A stretch of 6,393 bases of DNA from JANWYQ01 sp034432445 (GCA_034432445.1 DAOUBX010000100.1:1-6393); one strand, 5' to 3'; positions 1 to 5,758 are shown, numbered from the stretch's first letter. Numbers and translations are program-made. Notes: a model not told the origin generated them from the letters alone.

Positions 1-52
1 TCTCTTGAATGGTGGGGGGACGTTGGGTTGACTTGTAAAATCATCGTATTTC

Positions 53-83
53 GGTGCCGGGCACTGCGGCAGTGCCGGGCACC
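53..83. repeat. 31-bp near-perfect palindrome (REP-like)
   Basis: Arms GGTGCCGGGCACTGC (53-67) and GCAGTGCCGGGCACC (69-83) are reverse complements except for one G/G position (59/77) around a single central base. Seen another way, GTGCCGGGCAC occurs twice (54-64 and 72-82) and is itself almost palindromic. This would form a very stable hairpin or cruciform on either strand. There is no T-run beside it, so it is not a standard terminator. It resembles GC-rich dispersed extragenic palindromes, but no second copy exists in this window, so dispersal is inference. Confidence 0.6.
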
Positions 84-100
84 TCTCGTAGCATAGACTC

Positions 101-123
101 AAAAGCCGGCCTGAGGGCCGGCT
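101..123 (-). terminator. Terminator-like hairpin
   Basis: A perfect 8-bp stem AGCCGGCC (104-111) / GGCCGGCT (116-123) has a 4-nt loop. Read on the minus strand it is followed at once by TTTTGAG, a short T-run, so termination of leftward transcripts is plausible but weak. The stop codon (TAG, 122-124) of the doubtful minus-strand ORF above it lies at the hairpin's edge. Confidence 0.45.
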
Positions 124-325
124 AGCAATGGTCGTTGCCGCGCTGCCCGGACGATGTCAGGCAGCCAGCGCGGGCAGGAAAGTCGCCCGCTGGAACAAAT
201 GGCCCTGGGTGTGCGCGTGTGCATCGTGGCCGCAGGACGCCGCCCGGTGGGGCATCGGCGTCTGCGGCCCGGTACCCGAGCCATGTGATGTCAGTGCAAC
301 GGGTGGGCGCTGCAAGGCCATTCAT
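122..325 (-). CDS. Doubtful small ORF, 67 codons, unknown function
   Basis: I do not recognise this ORF and give it low weight. In its favour, an AGGAG sequence (329-333) lies 3 nt before the ATG at 325, and a terminator-like hairpin (104-123) overlaps its stop codon. Against it, the predicted protein (starting MNGLAAPTRC, ending GNDHC) is rich in Ala, Pro, Gly and Arg with no domain, signal peptide or membrane segment, and the SD spacing is short. GC-rich DNA often yields such ORFs by chance. The same stretch has several hairpins, for example 165-175/185-193 with a 2-base bulge and 138-147/160-173. An untranslated small RNA ending at the hairpin, or decayed sequence, is about as likely. Confidence 0.2.
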   Translation of the reverse strand: MNGLAAPTRCTDITWLGYRAADADAPPGGVLRPRCTRAHPGPFVPAGDFPARAGCLTSSGQRGNDHC

Positions 326-405
326 GATCTCCTGTGATGGCGGGCTAGAGAACCAGGGTGTGTCTCAGAGCGACGTCAACTGCACGCATCGGTAGAGAGC
401 CGATC

Positions 406-479
406 GACCGACCGATCTCAGTCATGGAGATCGTGGCTAGATTGTCGGTCATAACAACCAAATCAGTCATGCACCGACA
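406..479. repeat. Nested inverted and direct repeats
   Basis: GACCGAC (406-412) pairs with GTCGGTC (444-450). Directly inside it, CGATCTC (413-419) pairs perfectly with GAGATCG (427-433) across a 7-nt loop. TGTCGGT (443-449) can instead pair with ACCGACA (473-479). TCAGTCATG occurs twice (418-426 and 463-471). The cluster is just upstream of the ParB-like relic. It could be an old operator or binding site, or a scar of rearrangement. No function is shown by the sequence. Confidence 0.4.
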
Positions 480-537
480 TCTTACCCGGAAACGTGCTCT
501 GCGTCAAAGTCCCGCTACGGCGGGTCCGCACCATGCT

Positions 538-672
538 CCGCCAACGGTGGAGCTGATCAAGATCGGCGACGCCTACGCCGTGCGCGACGGCCACCACCGC
601 ACCTCGGTGGCCTGGGCCTTGGGCGAGGAGTTCATCGACGCCCAGGTGACGGCCTGCGAGCTGGTGGACTAG
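538..672 (+). pseudogene. ParB-like domain protein, C-terminal relic
   Basis: The last 41 or so codons before the TAG at 670-672 encode VELIKIGDAYAVRDGHHRTS, continuing VAWALGEEFIDAQVTACELVD. The DGHHRxSVA core matches the GxHR nucleotide-binding motif of the ParB/sulfiredoxin fold. From memory, short Chloroflexota proteins end in a very similar 'PPVEL-x-VGD-Y-VRDGHHR-SVARALG' block and have 60-90 residues before it. Here the in-frame sequence upstream (back to a GTG at 358) shows no family resemblance, and I found none in the other two forward frames. A GTG at 547 could start a 41-residue mini-protein but lacks an SD sequence. I therefore call it a truncated remnant. It is the only plus-strand coding signal in the window and is followed by a strong terminator. 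Its native role, DNA binding or other, cannot be inferred. Confidence 0.6.
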
Positions 673-702
673 CCCAGCCACAACAACGGCGATACCGGAC
701 AC

Positions 703-737
703 AAAAAGGCGTGACCTATGACGGGTCACGCCTTTTT
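703..737. terminator. Bidirectional intrinsic terminator
   Basis: A perfect stem AAAAAGGCGTGACC (703-716) / GGTCACGCCTTTTT (724-737) has a 7-nt loop. Five A's on one side and five T's on the other give a U-run in both directions. It lies between the convergent ends of the plus-strand ParB-like relic (stop at 672) and the minus-strand lipoprotein gene (stop at 801), where a shared terminator is expected. Confidence 0.9.
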
Positions 738-800
738 CGTAGTAACCGGACTTTTCACACCGACAGGCCGATGCGGCGCATGGATCGCGCCTTAGCCCAT

Positions 801-1298
801 CTAAGGCTGGCCCACCCGCGCTGTAAGAGTCACGCTTCTGGGCATGGCTGCATCGGCCAACGGCTCCACGCTCAGGGTCAGCGCGGCCTGCTGCCCCGCT
901 CGGGCCGCCGCATCGACGAAGACCTGCGCCTTGAAAGCCTGTTCCAAGTAGGGCGGCAGGGTGACCGGATCGGTCACCGACGGCTCGCTGCCGTCGCCCA
1001 GCAGGCATTGCTTGTCGACACACAGGGAGGTGCGCCAGCGCTGGCCGTCGACGTGCTCCAACGCAACCACAACAGACAGGGGCTGCCCCGTGGCATTGAC
1101 CATCTTGAAGTCGAATACTTCCTCCGTGCCCGGCAGCACGACCCGGTCGGGGTCGATGGCCTCCAGCAGCAGCAGGCTGTCGCTAGGCGCCGTCTCGTCA
1201 AACGCGGCCGTGCTTCCACCTTGCTGAACCGGGCTCGCGCAGGCTGCCAGCAAGGCAATCACCAAAATCGTTACGCTTACCAATCGGACTGTTTTCAT
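801..1298 (-). CDS. Secreted lipoprotein with Ig-like (NEW3-like) domain, unknown function
   Basis: The start is the ATG at 1298. It gives 165 residues opening with a textbook lipoprotein signal: MKTVR, a hydrophobic stretch (residues 6-17), and the lipobox L17-A18-A19-C20. An ATG at 1352 would bury this signal behind 18 residues and lies inside a palindrome, so I reject it. After cleavage the lipidated Cys would anchor the protein outside the cytoplasmic membrane. The mature part has a low-complexity linker, then a beta-rich pattern: 'VVLPGTEEVFDFKMVNATGQ', 'RWRTSLCVDKQCLLG', and a final segment spaced like NEW3/COG1470-type Ig domains ('DAAARAGQQAALTLSVEPLA...SVTLTARV'). Two cysteines five residues apart (CVDKQC) may form a disulfide. 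No catalytic motif is visible. SD support is weak. The gene lies 148 nt after recO and is closed by the 703-737 terminator. Lipoprotein call good, fold inferred, function unknown. Confidence 0.82.
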   Translation of the reverse strand: MKTVRLVSVTILVIALLAACASPVQQGGSTAAFDETAPSDSLLLLEAIDPDRVVLPGTEEVFDFKMVNATGQPLSVVVALEHVDGQRWRTSLCVDKQCLLGDGSEPSVTDPVTLPPYLEQAFKAQVFVDAAARAGQQAALTLSVEPLADAAMPRSVTLTARVGQP

Positions 1299-1322
1299 CT
1301 CAACCACGTCACACAACGGCTC

Positions 1323-1436
1323 CAGGGATTCGAAATCCCTGTCTGACAACACGAAGGCCCCGCAGGGCCTAGCAGAGAGTCTTTCCAGCGGCTGTGGCCG
1401 CTTCGTGTTGTCCGGTGGTGAATTCCATTCACCGGG
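1323..1436. repeat. Compound palindromic intergenic element
   Basis: Several perfect inverted repeats are packed into 114 bp between recO and the lipoprotein gene. (1) CAGGGATT/AATCCCTG, 1323-1330/1334-1341. (2) An outer 12-bp stem GACAACACGAAG/CTTCGTGTTGTC, 1345-1356/1401-1412. (3) Inside it, AGGCCC/GGGCCT, 1355-1360/1365-1370. (4) Also inside, AGCGGC/GCCGCT, 1387-1392/1397-1402. (5) GGTGAAT/ATTCACC, 1417-1423/1427-1433, with an alternative CCGGTG/CACCGG pairing (1412-1417/1430-1435). Together they fold as a three-way junction flanked by two hairpins on either strand. No T-run follows the stems, so it is not a classic terminator. The layout resembles, from memory, dispersed hairpin-mosaic repeats in Chloroflexota genomes. 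A structured RNA element is the alternative. Confidence 0.75.
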
Positions 1437-1446
1437 CTGTGGAGAG

Positions 1447-2256
1447 CTACGTATTACGAGTCACGCTCTGCACCTGCTCCCGGATCGTGCGCAGAAACGC
1501 TGCCGCGCGCACGTTGCGCTCCAGTTGGTAGACGATGTAGCCGTACAACAGCCGCTCCAGCTCGGCGTGCAGGCCGGCGCTCAGGTTGAGCTGCGCCACC
1601 GGCTCCCACTCGCGGGTCTGGATGAAACGCAGCGCCTTGAACAGCGGCAGCGGCAGCGGCTCGGCGTCAACGCGGCCTTCGCCGTGCTTCGGGCATAGCA
1701 CGCCGCCGTCGACGATGCTGAAGTAGTTGGTCACCGGCTCCAGCGGGGCCTGGCAGGCCACACAGGTGAACAACTGCGGCTGATAGCCGGCTAGCGCTAG
1801 CAAACGCAGATCATAGAACCGGGCCACCAAGGGTAGCGCCTGTTCGTTGGATGTTGCCAGGCGTCCCAGGGTTTCACGCAGCAGGCCGAACATGGGTGGG
1901 TGCGCGTCGTGTTCCTGCGTGAAGCCATCTAGCAGCTCGACCACGTAGTAGGCGTAGCTGGTGCGCAGCAGGCTTTCCCGCAGCGGCAGGTACGGCTCGA
2001 TGGTCTCGGCCTGCGTCACCAGGTCCCAGGTGCGGCCCTTGGCGATCAGCAGCGTGCTGAGGGTGAACAACTCCACGTGGCCGGCCTTGCGGCTCAGCGT
2101 CTTGCGCACCCCCTTGGCCAGCAACACCAGCTTGCCGCGGTCCGGCGTGAACACCGTGAGCAGGCGGTCGGCTTCGCCATAGTCGCGACGCTTGAGCACG
2201 ATGGCATCCGTGCGGTAGAGGCGTTGGCGGTGTTCAGCGAGGGTGGTCATGCGCAC
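1447..2256 (-). CDS. recO: DNA repair protein RecO
   Basis: RecO works in the RecFOR pathway: it binds single-stranded DNA and SSB and, with RecR, helps load RecA at gaps. The 269 residues fit the family's usual length (about 240-270). The N-terminal OB-fold is clear: 'RTDAIVLKRRDYGEADRLLT' (residues 15-34), then VFTPDRGKLVLLAKGVRK (35-52). The middle and C-terminal part is helical, with a zinc-binding segment C165-x2-C168 ... C188-P-K-H191. The last ligand is His, where many RecO proteins have a fourth Cys. The start is either GTG at 2256 (used here; a GGGG tract lies 8 nt upstream) or ATG at 2250. A stop (2260-2262) rules out longer versions. The gene sits 156 nt after cdd with no clear terminator between, so readthrough from the upstream operon is possible. 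Confidence 0.95.
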   Translation of the reverse strand: MRMTTLAEHRQRLYRTDAIVLKRRDYGEADRLLTVFTPDRGKLVLLAKGVRKTLSRKAGHVELFTLSTLLIAKGRTWDLVTQAETIEPYLPLRESLLRTSYAYYVVELLDGFTQEHDAHPPMFGLLRETLGRLATSNEQALPLVARFYDLRLLALAGYQPQLFTCVACQAPLEPVTNYFSIVDGGVLCPKHGEGRVDAEPLPLPLFKALRFIQTREWEPVAQLNLSAGLHAELERLLYGYIVYQLERNVRAAAFLRTIREQVQSVTRNT

Positions 2257-2266
2257 AAATCACGCC

Positions 2267-2290
2267 CCAAGGTAGCCTTGGCATCGATGC
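2267..2290 (-). promoter_or_regulatory. Hairpin just upstream of recO start
   Basis: CCAAGG (2267-2272) and CCTTGG (2276-2281) form a 6-bp stem with a 3-nt loop. It overlaps the 10-bp palindrome GCATCGATGC (2281-2290), so the two structures compete. The base of the first stem includes part of the GGGG tract (2265-2268) that is the only SD-like sequence for the GTG start at 2256. Control of recO translation is possible but unproven. Confidence 0.3.
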
Positions 2291-2412
2291 TTGGCTCGAT
2301 GGTGGCCGGCCAGACCAGGCGCAGTGAAGACGCCATGCACCATCTCACAGCAAGAGCCAAGACGCCCAGAACTCCACCGTTGGGGGCAGCACAGAAGCAC
2401 CAAGAGGCTGGC

Positions 2413-2820
2413 CTAGCTGCCGCGGACAAGATCCAGGGGCAAAAAGGCGCCCGGCAACAGCTCCAATGGAGTGGCTGTCCAACGCACGCCCTGTGGGTCG
2501 GCAATCAACACGGACATCTCCGGCGCAAACTCGGCCATCACCTGCCGGCAGGCGCCGCAGGGGCTGACGCCGTCCGCCGTCACCACGGCCAGGGCCGCAA
2601 ATTCTGTCTCTCCCTCCGAAACAGCTTTCCAGATCGCCACCCGTTCGGCGCACACCGTCAAGCCGTAAGAGGCGTTCTCGATGTTGCATCCGGTGTAGAC
2701 CTTGCCGGACTTGGTGAGCAGAGCGGCGCCAACAGCAAAGCGGGAATAGGGAATGTAGGCCCGGGCGCGCGCCTCTAGCGCTAGGTCAATCAACGCAATC
2801 ACAGATGATGGTTCAGGCAC
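2413..2820 (-). CDS. cdd: Cytidine deaminase
   Basis: Hydrolytically deaminates cytidine and deoxycytidine to uridine and deoxyuridine in pyrimidine salvage; cytoplasmic and zinc-dependent. At 135 residues it has the length of the small, homotetrameric class found in Bacillus rather than the E. coli dimeric form. Motifs are intact: YSRFAVGAAL (25-34), substrate-contacting GCNIENASYGLT (44-55), C57-A-E59 with E59 as the catalytic proton shuttle and C57 a zinc ligand, and P87-C88-G-A-C91 supplying the other two zinc ligands. It starts with GTG at 2820. An in-frame TAG (2836-2838) prevents extension, and no strong SD is visible, which suggests translation partly coupled to the upstream gene, whose stop is 21 nt away. 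Confidence 0.96.
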   Translation of the reverse strand: MPEPSSVIALIDLALEARARAYIPYSRFAVGAALLTKSGKVYTGCNIENASYGLTVCAERVAIWKAVSEGETEFAALAVVTADGVSPCGACRQVMAEFAPEMSVLIADPQGVRWTATPLELLPGAFLPLDLVRGS

Positions 2821-2841
2821 AGGGGCGCTCGCTTTCTAGTT

Positions 2842-4170
2842 CTAGAACATCGAGGAGAAAACGGACAAAGGCTTCCTCATGTCCGCGTCGATTTCTTCTG
2901 GTGCGCTGACAAGCTCCGGCTGGCGCACCACCCGTACTTTCTGGATGCGACGACCGCTGATCGACTGCACCTCGAAAGTCAATGGGCCAAAAACGACCTG
3001 GCTGCCGGCAGTGGGGACCCGGCCAAGCTGGCTGAAGATGAACCCGCCCAAGGTGTCGCTCTCTTCTGTCGGCAGGTCCACCCCCACCAACTTGCTGACC
3101 TCATCGAGACTGATGCGAGCATCGAAGGAATACTCGTTCTCTGTCGTGCGCGTCACCATGGGGTCTTCACTGTCGTACTCGTCCTGGATGTCGCCGACGA
3201 TCTCTTCTAGCAGATCCTCAATAGTCACAACGCCGGCGGTTCCGCCGTATTCATCCACCACAATCGCCATGTGAACCTTAGACTGCTGCAGCTCACGCAG
3301 GAGCTCGTCGATCTTCTTGGACTCGGGCACGAAATAGGCCGGACGCAACAACTCCTTGATCGGAACGTCAAAACGCCCTTCTCGGTAAGGACGCAACAAG
3401 TCCTTGGCATACAGAACTCCTTGGACATTGTCGATCGTTCCACGATACACGGGTATGCGCGAGTGTCCGGCTGTGATGATCAGATCAAGCGCATCTGGGA
3501 GGGCAATTGTCTCCGGAACTGCTACGACGTCGATGCGGGGCACCATCACCTCACGGACCACCGTTTCGCCTAACTCGATAATGCCGGCGATCATCTCCTT
3601 TTCGTCCACCTCGATGATCCCCGGCTCTTCGCCGGTTTGCAACAGCAGCTGAAGTCCCTCGTCACCTACGAGAACATCATCGAGAGTAGCTGTTTGCGCG
3701 CCTCCCAGGACTGCATGCTCCAACGCGCTCAAGAGTCGGATGAACGGCGAGAGCACCACCGCCGCATAGCGCACCCAGGGGCCCAGATGCGCAGCGGTAG
3801 TCTCAAGGTGTCGCATAGCTAAGGCGCGTGCCGTCACCTGAACGGTTAGCAAAAGCAAGAAGACAAACAGCAGCGCTACAGCCAGCGCTACCAATAATCG
3901 ATCTCCCCGCCACTGCGCCGCCAGCATAGCGGCACAACCACCGGCGGCCACATACGCTCCGGCGCGCAGGATCATCAGTGCGGCCAGGAGGCGCTGTGGG
4001 CTGTCAAACCAAACGCGGGCTGATCTGGCGCGCGTTGCACCACCGCCCAACCAGCGACGTGCGTCGGAACGGTTCAACGTCACCAGGACAGCCTCGCCTA
4101 CCGCTACAAAGGCGCCGAGCAAGGCGGTCAAAGTGAGGCTTAAGACAATTGCTATCATACCCGTTGTCAA
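2842..4170 (-). CDS. CNNM/CorC-family membrane protein with paired CBS domains
   Basis: The domain order of this family is complete in 442 residues. A DUF21 (CNNM) transmembrane region has hydrophobic segments at about 5-28, 63-82 and 91-116. A CBS pair follows at about 206-335, with the signature REVMVPRIDVVAV (206-218) and VVDEYGGTAGVVTIEDLLEE (304-323). A C-terminal CorC/HlyC domain (about 345-418) contains ESDTLGGFI. Proteins of this family (YfjD, YtfL, MpfA, CorC) are linked to Mg2+/Co2+ homeostasis, and bacterial homologues act as Mg2+ exporters. The old name 'hemolysin' is misleading. CBS domains usually bind adenine nucleotides. The start is TTG at 4170 (a GGGGAGG at 4184-4190 lies 13 nt upstream, inside glmU) or ATG at 4158. 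Either way it begins next to the first membrane helix. It follows glmU by 8 nt and is clearly co-transcribed with it. Ion specificity cannot be read from the sequence. Confidence 0.93.
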   Translation of the reverse strand: MTTGMIAIVLSLTLTALLGAFVAVGEAVLVTLNRSDARRWLGGGATRARSARVWFDSPQRLLAALMILRAGAYVAAGGCAAMLAAQWRGDRLLVALAVALLFVFLLLLTVQVTARALAMRHLETTAAHLGPWVRYAAVVLSPFIRLLSALEHAVLGGAQTATLDDVLVGDEGLQLLLQTGEEPGIIEVDEKEMIAGIIELGETVVREVMVPRIDVVAVPETIALPDALDLIITAGHSRIPVYRGTIDNVQGVLYAKDLLRPYREGRFDVPIKELLRPAYFVPESKKIDELLRELQQSKVHMAIVVDEYGGTAGVVTIEDLLEEIVGDIQDEYDSEDPMVTRTTENEYSFDARISLDEVSKLVGVDLPTEESDTLGGFIFSQLGRVPTAGSQVVFGPLTFEVQSISGRRIQKVRVVRQPELVSAPEEIDADMRKPLSVFSSMF

Positions 4171-4178
4171 AACGTTGC

Positions 4179-5528
4179 TTACGCCTCCCCTTGCGCTGTT
4201 CGAGTCCGTGCAGGCACACCAACCACCAGCGCACCCGGTGGAACGTCATGCGTTACCACAGAGCCGGCTCCTGTGCGCGCGCCTGGTCCGAGCGTAATCG
4301 GCGCCACCAGCATGGTATCGCTGCCGATGAAGACATCATCACCGACAACAGTCTGATGCTTGCGCTCACCGTCGAAATTACACGTCACTGTGCCGGCGCC
4401 AACATTGACGTTTCGGCCTAGGATCGCGTCACCCACATAGCTGAAATGCCCCATCTTCGTCCCCGGCCCTAGATAAGAATTCTTCACCTCGCCAAAATTG
4501 CCCATGTGCACCCCGGTGGCGAGATGAGCGCCTTTGCGCAGATGAGCAAAGGGCCCAACGTCAACATGGTCTTCCAGCTGCGCTTGTTCCAGAACCGAGT
4601 AACACACACTGCAGCCGTTGCCCATGAACGTGTCGGCAATGTAACAGTTTGGGCCAACAACACATGCACTCCCGATGCGCGTCTGACCTCGCAAATGGGT
4701 TGCCGGGTGGATCACGGTGTCCATGCCTATGGTAACCGTGTCATCGATATACGTTGTCAGCGGATCAATCAAAGTGACTCCGGCCTCCATCCAACGCTGA
4801 TTGATGCGTTTTCGGATCACTGCCTCCGCCTCCGCCAGATGCACCCGCGTGTTGATCCCGAGCATCTCAGTTTCATCGGCAACGCGGTGGGTTGCCACAC
4901 GTTGGCCTTGAGCCACGGCAATCCCAACCAGATCGGTCAAATAGTACTCGCCCTTAGGGCTGAGCGGAATACGCTCGATATTCTGCCACAGCCAGGCAGA
5001 GTCAAAACAATAGAGACCAGGATTAAGCTCTTTGAGCGCCAATTGCTCTGGTGTGCAATCGGCTTCTTCGACGATCGCCACCACATGGCCTGCCTGATTG
5101 CGCAGGATGCGTCCAAACCCTCGCGGTTGGCTGCCCTCGAAGGTCAGCATAGAGAGCACTGCGCTGCTGTCGCGGTGCAGCGTCAGCAACTGCTGCATCG
5201 ATGCAAGCGTTAAGAGCGGCATATCGCCATAGAAAACTAGCACAGCGCCCGGTTGATCCACAAGAGCCGAACGCGCTTGCAGAAGAGCATGGCCAGTGCC
5301 TAACCGCTGGTGCTGTTCTATGTAGTGAACGCGTTCTCCGAGTAAAGCTTTCACGCGTTCGGCATGGCGCCCCACCACCACCCAGGGCGCCTGTCCGGTC
5401 AATGCCTCAGCCAAGATGACGCTATACTCGATCAAAGGTCGGCCGGCAAGCTCATGCAAGACCTTGGGCTGCTCGGATCGCATGCGCGTACTTTCTCCCG
5501 CCGCAAGGATGACAGCGTGTACGTCCAT
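4179..5528 (-). CDS. glmU: Bifunctional UDP-GlcNAc pyrophosphorylase / glucosamine-1-P acetyltransferase GlmU
   Basis: GlmU makes UDP-N-acetylglucosamine: the C-terminal domain acetylates glucosamine-1-phosphate with acetyl-CoA, and the N-terminal domain then transfers UMP from UTP. The product feeds peptidoglycan and surface glycans. At 449 residues it is full length. Residues 1-230 form the Rossmann-like uridyltransferase: nucleotide loop LAAGESTRM (8-16), PKVLHELAGRPL (21-32), GTGHA (77-81), metal-site YGDMPL (100-105) and GINTRVHLAEAE (224-235). Residues about 250-449 are a left-handed beta-helix of hexapeptide repeats. Acetyltransferase residues are present: R331, K349, H361 (the E. coli H363 equivalent, in GHFSYVGDA) and VGAGTVTCNFDG (376-387). 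The ATG at 5528 has a strong ribosome binding site, AAGGTGA (5536-5542), 7 nt upstream. It is the first gene after the rRNA operon and heads glmU-CNNM-cdd, with its own promoter and a leader containing a terminator. Confidence 0.97.
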   Translation of the reverse strand: MDVHAVILAAGESTRMRSEQPKVLHELAGRPLIEYSVILAEALTGQAPWVVVGRHAERVKALLGERVHYIEQHQRLGTGHALLQARSALVDQPGAVLVFYGDMPLLTLASMQQLLTLHRDSSAVLSMLTFEGSQPRGFGRILRNQAGHVVAIVEEADCTPEQLALKELNPGLYCFDSAWLWQNIERIPLSPKGEYYLTDLVGIAVAQGQRVATHRVADETEMLGINTRVHLAEAEAVIRKRINQRWMEAGVTLIDPLTTYIDDTVTIGMDTVIHPATHLRGQTRIGSACVVGPNCYIADTFMGNGCSVCYSVLEQAQLEDHVDVGPFAHLRKGAHLATGVHMGNFGEVKNSYLGPGTKMGHFSYVGDAILGRNVNVGAGTVTCNFDGERKHQTVVGDDVFIGSDTMLVAPITLGPGARTGAGSVVTHDVPPGALVVGVPARTRTAQGEA

Positions 5529-5535
5529 AGAGAAG

Positions 5536-5542
5536 TCACCTT
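5536..5542 (-). promoter_or_regulatory. Ribosome binding site of glmU
   Basis: AAGGTGA on the minus strand lies 7 nt before the ATG at 5528. It is the best SD sequence in the window and fixes the glmU start. Confidence 0.85.
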
Positions 5543-5599
5543 ATGCTCAAATCAGGCTCTGTGAGGAGTCATGATGAAGTTCAGGCGAACATGCCAAAC

Positions 5600-5646
5600 A
5601 AAAAACGCCAGGCTATCTCACAGCACGGGGCCGGAAATATCCTGGC
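5600..5646 (-). terminator. Intrinsic terminator in the glmU leader (possible attenuator)
   Basis: On the minus strand GCCAGG (5646-5641) pairs with CCTGGC (5612-5607). After one A/G mismatch six more pairs follow (5639-5634 with 5614-5619, one a G-U), leaving a 14-nt loop. G and six T's (5605-5600) come directly after. It lies between the promoter at 5769-5797 and glmU, so transcripts from that promoter must pass it. It may attenuate glmU or simply mop up rRNA readthrough. No clear competing antiterminator was found by eye. Confidence 0.75.
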
Positions 5647-5731
5647 AAAACACCACATTCGTCGGCATGACAAGCAAGGCCAGCGGTGCTCGCAGAATGG
5701 TTTCGCAATAGGGACTGGCAGGCTCGCTCAT
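5618..5731 (-). CDS. Possible 37-residue leader ORF upstream of glmU
   Basis: An ATG at 5731 opens 37 codons (MSEPASPYCE ... DISGPVL) ending in TGA at 5620-5618. The stop falls in the loop and first 3'-arm bases of the leader terminator, so a ribosome finishing this ORF would mask the hairpin's 5' arm. That placement is the main reason for listing it. Against it, no good SD precedes the ATG, the product matches nothing I know, and part of the DNA (around 5655-5685) resembles dispersed intergenic repeats. Treat it as a candidate only. Confidence 0.25.
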   Translation of the reverse strand: MSEPASPYCETILRAPLALLVMPTNVVFCQDISGPVL

Positions 5732-5737
5732 GGAAAC

Positions 5738-5758
5738 TCAAAGCCAGGGAAAGAACAT
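5738..5758 (-). CDS. Possible leaderless hexapeptide ORF (MFFPWL)
   Basis: ATG TTC TTT CCC TGG CTT TGA starts about 3-5 nt after the predicted transcription start of the 5769-5797 promoter and ends 6 nt before the 37-codon ORF. It would be translated without an SD. It is so short that chance occurrence is likely; position alone supports it. Confidence 0.12.
   Translation of the reverse strand: MFFPWL

Noticed and set aside
345..452. 35-codon minus-strand ORF (MTDNLATISM...)
   Set aside because: No SD, no recognisable motif, and made of the nested repeats; too weak to list.
463..1023. 186-codon minus-strand ORF across the terminator
   Set aside because: Overlaps the lipoprotein gene in another frame, crosses the 703-737 terminator and runs antisense to the ParB-like relic.
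1323..1341. tRNA T-arm look-alike (TTCGAA within AGGGA...TCCCT) next to recO
   Set aside because: The loop does not fit T-loop consensus when the stem has 5 bp, and no acceptor, D or anticodon arms can be arranged around it.
711..1346. 211-codon plus-strand ORF
   Set aside because: Starts inside the bidirectional terminator and is antisense to the lipoprotein gene; Gln/Arg-rich, with no recognisable motif.
1345..1412. Self-cleaving ribozyme in the three-way junction
   Set aside because: The hammerhead core (CUGAUGA ... GAAA) is not present at the junction on either strand.
2247..2689. Minus-strand ORFs of 85 and 114 codons around the end of cdd
   Set aside because: Alternative frames of cdd and its downstream gap; no motifs, while cdd is intact.
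2077..2778. 233-codon plus-strand ORF
   Set aside because: Spans antisense of both recO and cdd; no domain pattern, so a GC-rich shadow.
4506..5213. 235-codon plus-strand ORF
   Set aside because: Antisense shadow of glmU, which has all its motifs in frame on the other strand.
5569..5597. Second glmU promoter downstream of the leader terminator (TTGGCA, 17 bp, TCATGA)
   Set aside because: The -10 match is very poor; only the -35-like part is good.
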